Below are positions 16,048 to 19,856 of a stretch of 19,856 nt of DNA, piece by piece. Source of the DNA: Limisphaerales bacterium (lineage in GTDB: Bacteria; Verrucomicrobiota; Verrucomicrobiia; Limisphaerales; UBA11358); assembly GCA_003133815.1 (NCBI GenBank), contig PKZR01000284.1, positions 1 through 19,856 on the forward strand, in the 5' to 3' direction. Position 1 is the stretch's first letter, and every line of letters starts with the position of its first letter. The position numbers and the translations under genes are program-made. Below the pieces are notes generated by a model. That model worked only from the letters and a program-made list of their open reading frames with translations, was not told the DNA's origin and did not search any database.

Positions 16048-16530
16048 ATGAAGCCGATAATCAAACTCTTGCTCGAAGGCGGCAGCCTGAACACCGCGCA
16101 GATGGCGCAGGTGCTTAATTTGCCCGAGGCCGAAGTCACCCGCCAGCTCGACGCCCTCAAAAAGGACGGCGTGCTGCTCGGCTTCCGCCCGGTGCTGAAC
16201 CTCGCCGACGAGGATTCCGGCGTCGTGCGCGCCGTCATCGAGGTGCGCATCACGCCGGAGCGCGGCGGCGGCTTCAACCGCCTGGCCGAGCGCATCAGCA
16301 AGTTCGACGAGGTGGAATCCTGCTACCTCATGTCCGGCGGCTACGACCTGCTGGTGTTCGTCAACGGCGCGAGCCTGCAAAAGGTCGCGGCGTTCGTCTC
16401 GGAAAAACTCTCCACTATCGAGGGCGTGCTTTCCACGGCCACGCATTTCATGCTGCGCTCCTACAAGGAACACGGCTTCCTGCTCGGCGGCAAAGTCGAG
16501 GAAACGGAACGGCTCAAGGTCGCGCCGTAA
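16048..16530 (+). CDS. Lrp/AsnC-family transcriptional regulator, AlaR-like
   Basis: The product is 160 aa. A TTG seven codons upstream is possible, but the ATG at 16048 (MKPIIKLLLEGGSLN) fits the family. Residues about 1-50 form a winged helix-turn-helix (TAQMAQVLNLPEAEVTRQL, then LKKDGVLLGF). Residues about 60-145 form the RAM ligand-binding domain, with VRAVIEVRITPE, VESCYLMSGGYDLLVFV and EGVLSTATHFMLRSYKEHG. The last segment closely recalls Bacillus AlaR (YugG), which controls the neighbouring alanine transaminase gene. Here a matching aminotransferase lies 1.5 kb downstream, separated by a PIN module. An amino-acid effector is expected but unproven. Confidence 0.92.
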   Translation: MKPIIKLLLEGGSLNTAQMAQVLNLPEAEVTRQLDALKKDGVLLGFRPVLNLADEDSGVVRAVIEVRITPERGGGFNRLAERISKFDEVESCYLMSGGYDLLVFVNGASLQKVAAFVSEKLSTIEGVLSTATHFMLRSYKEHGFLLGGKVEETERLKVAP

Positions 16531-16609
16531 AACATTTTGGAACGGCCAATTTGCGTAATTCGTCTTGAGAAGTGGGGTGGGAAAGGCGAAATTAACGTCA
16601 GTGGAAGCT

Positions 16610-17389
16610 ATGGCAAACAAACTTACAGAGCTTGAGTTTTCGCTCAATGATGTTATCGGCGGGCAACCGTTGACGCCGGATAATGTGGATTTGCCCACGT
16701 TGCGCGGTTTTCTTGAAGAGGTCGAAACTCTGATCAAAGGCGACGTGCCGGGAGCGAGCCTTGCAGATTCGCGTGTTCAAATTAAAAAAGGCTCGGTCAA
16801 AATTGTCGCACTGGTAGCTCACTTGCTGGCCAGCGATGCTCGGGCGGATTTGGCAAAGTTGGATAAAACGGGTGACTTGGATGCAATTCAACCAAGTCGT
16901 GCAAAAATTATTGAGCGGTGGCAATCGCGCGTGCGCCGCACTCCCAGCCGAACCTATTCGATTCCGAGCGCTGCGAACCGTCATGAAATTCGCATTTCAA
17001 ATACAAGTCAGTTTCAACACGCCGGAGAAAATTCATGGGTGAGCGTCGAGAAGCATTTGACCGGAAAAGTAATTGACCTCGGCGGCAAATCGCCAAATGT
17101 GCATCTCATCTTGACGGACACTGGCGAAACCGTGTGCGTGGATGCGACGGAACAACAACTTGCGGCTGAAAAAGAAAATCATGCCTACAAAAATGTCACT
17201 CTGCGAGTGCAGGGTGAACAGCATTTGCGAACAAAAGAGCTGCGCAATCTCCGGCTGATTCAATTCTCGCCACAAACCACGGAAGTTGATGAGCAGTCAT
17301 TGGCTTCTCTCTGGCAAAAAGGCCGTGAAGCTTGGAAGGAAGTTAAATCTGCGGCGGGCTGGGTGGAATCATTGAGGGGAAACACATAG
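16610..17389 (+). CDS. Uncharacterised 259-aa protein, partner of PIN-domain gene
   Basis: I do not recognise a named family. The product has two parts. Residues 1-115 include LPTLRGFLEEVETLIKG, a strand pair with VQIKKGSVKIVALVAHLL, and GDLDAIQPSRAKIIERWQSR, giving a compact alpha/beta region. Residues about 140-225 are strand-rich (LTGKVIDLGGKSPNVHLIL, TVCVDATEQQLA, NVTLRVQGEQHLRTKELRNL) and look like an OB- or SH3-like barrel. The end is helical (LASLWQKGREAWKEV). There is no signal peptide or membrane helix. The ATG at 16610 follows GGAAG; GTG at 16601 and TTG at 16565 are alternatives. The stop is 3 bp before the PIN gene, so both form one operon. G+C is visibly lower than in flanking genes. 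It could be an antitoxin-like partner, though it is large for one. Confidence 0.8.
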   Translation: MANKLTELEFSLNDVIGGQPLTPDNVDLPTLRGFLEEVETLIKGDVPGASLADSRVQIKKGSVKIVALVAHLLASDARADLAKLDKTGDLDAIQPSRAKIIERWQSRVRRTPSRTYSIPSAANRHEIRISNTSQFQHAGENSWVSVEKHLTGKVIDLGGKSPNVHLILTDTGETVCVDATEQQLAAEKENHAYKNVTLRVQGEQHLRTKELRNLRLIQFSPQTTEVDEQSLASLWQKGREAWKEVKSAAGWVESLRGNT

Positions 17390-17392
17390 GCA

Positions 17393-17902
17393 ATGATTCA
17401 GGTTTCACTCGACACCAGTTTTTTGATTTCGTTTGCTGACCCCAGCCGTCCGCATCACGCCATTGCTGTGGATTATTTTCGCCATTGTCTTGCTCAGCGG
17501 ATTCCCATGTGGATTTCCGTAGTCGCTGCGGGAGAATTTGAAGTCAAACAGCCCGTCAATGATTTGCCTCTCCAGAATTTTCGCATTCAGCCATACAATT
17601 TGCCTCACGCCATTCGGGCGGCGGCATTGTTTCGTTCGTTGCGCGCTGAAAGCTCGCATTCTTCTGTGGATGATACTCGCCGAATTATCATCAATGATTT
17701 GAAAATCATTACACAAGCGGAAGAGGAAACAATTTCAGTCATTTTGACTGAAGACGCCAACACTCTGTCGAAAATTGTCGCGCGCCTCCGGCAAGCCAAC
17801 GCGGCTTCCGTCCATGTTCTCTTGTTGAAAGACGGATTTACACCGGGAAAATTGGAGAATCCAGATCAGGGCGAACTTACATTGCCGCCTCCGGCAACAT
17901 GA
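17393..17902 (+). CDS. PIN-domain protein (predicted RNase, toxin-like)
   Basis: The product is 169 aa. It opens with VSLDTSFLISFADPSRPHH, the classic PIN start with acidic D7. VVAAGEFEV follows with E48, then IIINDLKIITQAEEE with D102 and SVILTEDANTLSKIV with D121. The four acidic positions fit a metal-dependent single-strand RNase active site such as in VapC toxins. It is somewhat longer than usual VapC (about 130-150 aa), with extra C-terminal residues. It follows its 259-aa partner by 3 bp. No VapB-like small DNA-binding antitoxin is present. The A+T-richer sequence compared with neighbours hints at acquisition. RNase activity and toxicity are inferred. Confidence 0.82.
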   Translation: MIQVSLDTSFLISFADPSRPHHAIAVDYFRHCLAQRIPMWISVVAAGEFEVKQPVNDLPLQNFRIQPYNLPHAIRAAALFRSLRAESSHSSVDDTRRIIINDLKIITQAEEETISVILTEDANTLSKIVARLRQANAASVHVLLLKDGFTPGKLENPDQGELTLPPPAT

Positions 17903-17945
17903 GACGTTTTAACGTGGATTTGCAGGGGTTTTCTGCGACACTTTT

Positions 17946-17960
17946 CAATTCAATGAATTT
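17946..17960. promoter_or_regulatory. 15-bp palindrome upstream of aminotransferase (candidate Lrp operator)
   Basis: CAATTC-AAT-GAATTT is a near-perfect inverted repeat 55 bp before the aminotransferase start. It matches the palindrome before the Lrp-type gene (16003-16017) at 11 of 15 positions with the same 3-bp centre. This fits control of both genes by the same regulator. Binding is inferred. Confidence 0.38.
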
Positions 17961-17971
17961 GCTTTTTCCAT

Positions 17972-17999
17972 ATCTGCGTCCGTCTGCGAAATCTGAGGG
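17972..17999 (+). repeat. Degenerate short tandem CTG-type units before aminotransferase gene
   Basis: Three imperfect units follow one another: ATCTGCGTCC, GTCTGCGAA and ATCTGAGGG. A T-rich stretch and the ATG at 18016 follow. Similar phrases recur between genes in Verrucomicrobiota and relatives as I recall them; only this one copy was noticed in the window. Confidence 0.4.
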
Positions 18000-18015
18000 C
18001 AACTTTTTTTGATTC

Positions 18016-19191
18016 ATGGACCAGTCACGTTTCATCGCCAAGCACGTCGTCAACCTGCCCAAGTCGGGCATCCGCGACTTTTTTGACATCGTCGCCAAGA
18101 TGAAGGACGCCATCTCGCTCGGCGTCGGTGAACCGGATTTCGACACGCCATGGCACATCCGGGAGGCCGGCATCTACGCGCTCGAAAAGGGCAAGACGCA
18201 TTACACGTCCAACCTCGGCCTCATCGAACTGCGCCGCGCCATCAACAAATACGTCGAGCAGAATTTCAACGTCAGCTACGCGCCGGAGAACGAAGTCATC
18301 ATCACCGTCGGCGTCAGCGAGGGGCTGGATCTGGCCTGCCGCGCGCTCATCAATCCCGGCGACAAGGTGATGTATCACCAGCCATGCTACGTCAGCTATT
18401 CGCCGAGCATCACGCTCGCGCACGGCATCCCCGTGCCCGTGCCGACATTCGCGAAAGACGGTTTCGCGCTCACCGTGGACGCGCTCCGCGCCGCGTGGCA
18501 GCCGGGCTGCAAAATTTTGATGCTCAACCTGCCGTGCAATCCCACCGGCGGCACGTGCGACCGCACACAGATCGAAGCCATCGCCAAGTTCGCGGTGGAA
18601 AAAGATCTCATCGTGTTGAGCGACGAAATTTATTCCGAACTGACGTTCGATGGCGTTCACACCAGCATCGCGAGCCTGCCCGGCATGAAGGAGCGCACGA
18701 TTTTCCTGCACGGATTTTCCAAGGCGTTTTCCATGACCGGCTGGCGGATCGGCTATGCCTGCGGCCCGGCGACGCTCATTGAGGCGATGATGAAGGTGCA
18801 TCAATACTCCATGCTCTGCGCGTCCATCATCGCGCAGGAAGCCGCCATCGAGGCGCTCGTGCGCGGCGAGGACGCGATGAAAAAGATGCGCGACCAGTAT
18901 CATCGCCGCCGCGATTTCATCGTGCGCCGGTTCAATGAAATCGGTTTGAAATGCCACCTGCCGCGCGGCTCGTTCTACGCGTTCCCGGACATCAGCAAGA
19001 CGGGTTTGCCGGAAAAGGAATTTGCCATCGGCTTGTTGCAGGCGGAAAAAGTCGCCATCGTTCCCGGTTCGGCCTTCGGTGAAAACGGCAAAGGCTTTTG
19101 CCGCGCGTGTTTTGCCACCAGCTACGAACAACTCATCGAGGCGAGCAACCGCATCGAGCGGCATGTGCAAACACTCGCGAAGAAGCAGTGA
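18016..19191 (+). CDS. PLP-dependent class I/II aminotransferase, AlaT-like
   Basis: The product is 391 aa, the usual length for fold-type I aminotransferases of the aspartate/alanine group. Residues 33-43 (ISLGVGEPDFD) form the N-terminal substrate loop. Other marks are YTSNLGLIELRRAI (63-76), NLPCNPTGG with N175, LSDEIYSEL with D203 and Y206, and the PLP lysine K236 in HGFSKAFSMTGWRIGY. R244 should touch the phosphate and R363 (FCRACFATS) the substrate carboxylate. All key residues are present. TPWHIREAGIYALEKGKTHYTSN closely recalls Bacillus AlaT (YugH) and archaeal alanine aminotransferases. The exact amino acid is uncertain. It probably belongs functionally with the AlaR-like regulator upstream. 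Confidence 0.94.
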   Translation: MDQSRFIAKHVVNLPKSGIRDFFDIVAKMKDAISLGVGEPDFDTPWHIREAGIYALEKGKTHYTSNLGLIELRRAINKYVEQNFNVSYAPENEVIITVGVSEGLDLACRALINPGDKVMYHQPCYVSYSPSITLAHGIPVPVPTFAKDGFALTVDALRAAWQPGCKILMLNLPCNPTGGTCDRTQIEAIAKFAVEKDLIVLSDEIYSELTFDGVHTSIASLPGMKERTIFLHGFSKAFSMTGWRIGYACGPATLIEAMMKVHQYSMLCASIIAQEAAIEALVRGEDAMKKMRDQYHRRRDFIVRRFNEIGLKCHLPRGSFYAFPDISKTGLPEKEFAIGLLQAEKVAIVPGSAFGENGKGFCRACFATSYEQLIEASNRIERHVQTLAKKQ

Positions 19192-19283
19192 TTTTTCGTC
19201 TGCACACGGGCGCCAGATTCGAATAATTCGCCTTTCGGGAATCATCTTCAAGCGTGAGGTTATAATGTGACTTGCTTGAATTA
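19192..19283 (+). other. Intergenic stretch after the aminotransferase, with a consensus -10 box
   Basis: This 92-bp stretch has no gene. A perfect TATAAT lies at 19261-19266, but no good -35 hexamer sits 16-18 bp before it. TTCAAGC (19247-19253) and GCTTGAA (19274-19280) form an inverted repeat around it. A promoter for the gene at the right edge is possible. Confidence 0.3.
19279..19283 (+). repeat. AATTA direct repeat, left copy (candidate target-site duplication)
   Basis: AATTA lies directly outside the left terminal inverted repeat and recurs directly outside the right one at 19542-19546. Confidence 0.5.
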
Positions 19284-19541
19284 GTGGAAATAATCAGTTT
19301 TTATTACCGCGATTTTGACGAATCACGACACGCGAACGCCAAAATCCTGAACGCCTTCCCCGTTTTATTGCAGGAAATCGTCGAAATATGACAAGAATTT
19401 GTAAAACTGCTGCCAGCTCACGCCGCTCTCTTGCAAGCCTGGGTCGAATTCCTGCACGAAATCACCATTTTCCTGCTGTCATTTGCCGTGATCCTGCACG
19501 GTTCCGATTAAAGTATGGAAATAATAATTGATTATTTCCAC
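19284..19541. mobile_element. MITE-like non-coding element, 258 bp, 13-bp terminal inverted repeats
   Basis: GTGGAAATAATCA at 19284-19296 is a perfect inverted match to TGATTATTTCCAC at 19529-19541. Both ends are flanked by AATTA, as expected for a 5-bp target-site duplication. The inside holds no credible gene. It has inverted repeats: TGCAGGAAATCG (19369-19380) with CGAATTCCTGCA (19445-19456), 11 of 12 pairing, and CCGTG/CACGG at 19486-19501. A third copy of the end core, TGGAAATAAT (19516-19525), forms a perfect 10-bp hairpin with the right end. TCCTGCACG is repeated at 19450 and 19492. Short length, ends, duplication and lack of transposase fit a miniature inverted-repeat element. The alternative is a set of operator sites for a regulator of the next gene. 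Confidence 0.6.
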
Positions 19542-19546
19542 AATTA
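19542..19546 (+). repeat. AATTA direct repeat, right copy (candidate target-site duplication)
   Basis: This is the second AATTA, directly outside the right terminal inverted repeat. Its last base is also the A of an in-frame ATG at 19546. Confidence 0.5.
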
Positions 19547-19590
19547 TGCTAAATTCGATTCAGTTTTTCAACAAATCCAACAGTTTTCCC

Positions 19591-19856
19591 ATGAAAACCT
19601 TCAAACTCGGCTTCGGCAACCGCACGGTCCTCGAACAAATCTCCATTTGCCGGCGCGTGGCCGATGGCATCGCCAAGCTGCCCGCCGAACAGCGCGCCAC
19701 CTTCGCAGACCGGCCGGTTGCCGACAGTGTGGCCAAGGCGACCGAGGCGCATGCTGCGGTGGAGGAGTTGAAGGCATCGTTGAAGGCGGCGTTGCGGGTG
19801 CGCGATGCCAAGGTGCGCGTGATGCGCCAGCACACCACCGGCGCCGCTTCGGGCAT
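19591..19856 (+). CDS. Uncharacterised helical protein, C-terminus cut by window edge
   Basis: The frame is open from the ATG at 19591 (MKTFKLGFGNRTVLEQ) to the window edge, giving 88 complete codons. An in-frame ATG at 19546 would add 15 residues. The sequence is charged and helix-forming, with alanine- and lysine-rich runs (ATEAHAAVEELKASLKAALR) that could be coiled coil. No catalytic motif is visible. It recalls, from memory only, multi-copy Verrucomicrobiota proteins with an MKTF start and a helical N-terminus, some ending in a fibronectin type III domain; the missing C-terminus prevents a decision. The opposite strand is also open, but lacks protein-like character. A MITE-like element abuts the upstream start. 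Confidence 0.6.
   Translation, partial: MKTFKLGFGNRTVLEQISICRRVADGIAKLPAEQRATFADRPVADSVAKATEAHAAVEELKASLKAALRVRDAKVRVMRQHTTGAASG

Noticed and set aside
17393..17902. Classical VapBC toxin-antitoxin pair
   Set aside because: The PIN protein fits VapC, but the upstream gene is far too long and lacks a ribbon-helix-helix or AbrB-like pattern. The term VapBC would overstate the evidence.
18025..19251. Long minus-strand frame of 408 codons
   Set aside because: It is antisense to a fully conserved aminotransferase and arises from high third-position G+C. It contains no recognisable motif.
19297..19528. Small gene within the MITE-like element
   Set aside because: Only short frames without a good start, ribosome-binding site or protein-like composition are present.
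1..19856. tRNA, rRNA, CRISPR array or known riboswitch
   Set aside because: No regularly spaced repeats, cloverleaf-like segments or conserved riboswitch cores were recognised on reading both strands. A covariance-model search was not possible.

Overview
The window is a gene-dense bacterial chromosome segment. The family mix suggests a Verrucomicrobiota bacterium, perhaps Pedosphaera- or Limisphaera-like. Clues are a DUF3106-type secreted protein behind a short anti-sigma-like membrane protein, a two-zinc-site adenylate cyclase, and lgt next to miaA. This placement is an inference from gene content, not a search result. No rRNA, tRNA, CRISPR array or intact insertion sequence was seen.

Left part (1-5.9 kb): a surface-polysaccharide locus. 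Three GT4-like glycosyltransferase genes lie head to tail on the minus strand; the last runs off the left edge and has no stop in the window. A SAM-dependent methyltransferase diverges from them and meets, tail to tail, a Wzx-type flippase gene. Together they fit making, modifying and exporting a lipid-linked or exported glycan.

Middle (6-14.5 kb): mostly minus-strand housekeeping and signalling genes. One run reads anti-sigma-like protein, DUF3106 protein, lgt (lipoprotein maturation), miaA (tRNA modification). Divergent from it is a large soluble class III adenylate cyclase with a START-like domain and a zinc ribbon. The cyclase converges on an FHA protein with a B-box-like zinc cluster. 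Further right on the minus strand are a thioredoxin-like 2Fe-2S ferredoxin, an EamA transporter, a small hypothetical protein and transaldolase.

Right part (14.5-19.9 kb): plus-strand genes. Rhamnulokinase is followed by an AlaR-like Lrp/AsnC regulator. Next is a lower-G+C two-gene module, an unrecognised 259-aa protein and a PIN-domain protein, and then an AlaT-like aminotransferase. Related regulator and aminotransferase genes are neighbours in other bacteria, and both genes here carry a similar 15-bp palindrome upstream. The PIN module therefore looks inserted into a former pair. Beyond it is a 258-bp non-coding element with perfect 13-bp terminal inverted repeats and a 5-bp AATTA duplication (MITE-like). 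It sits directly in front of a partial open reading frame that leaves the right edge.

The strongest candidates for something new are the PIN module and the MITE-like element.
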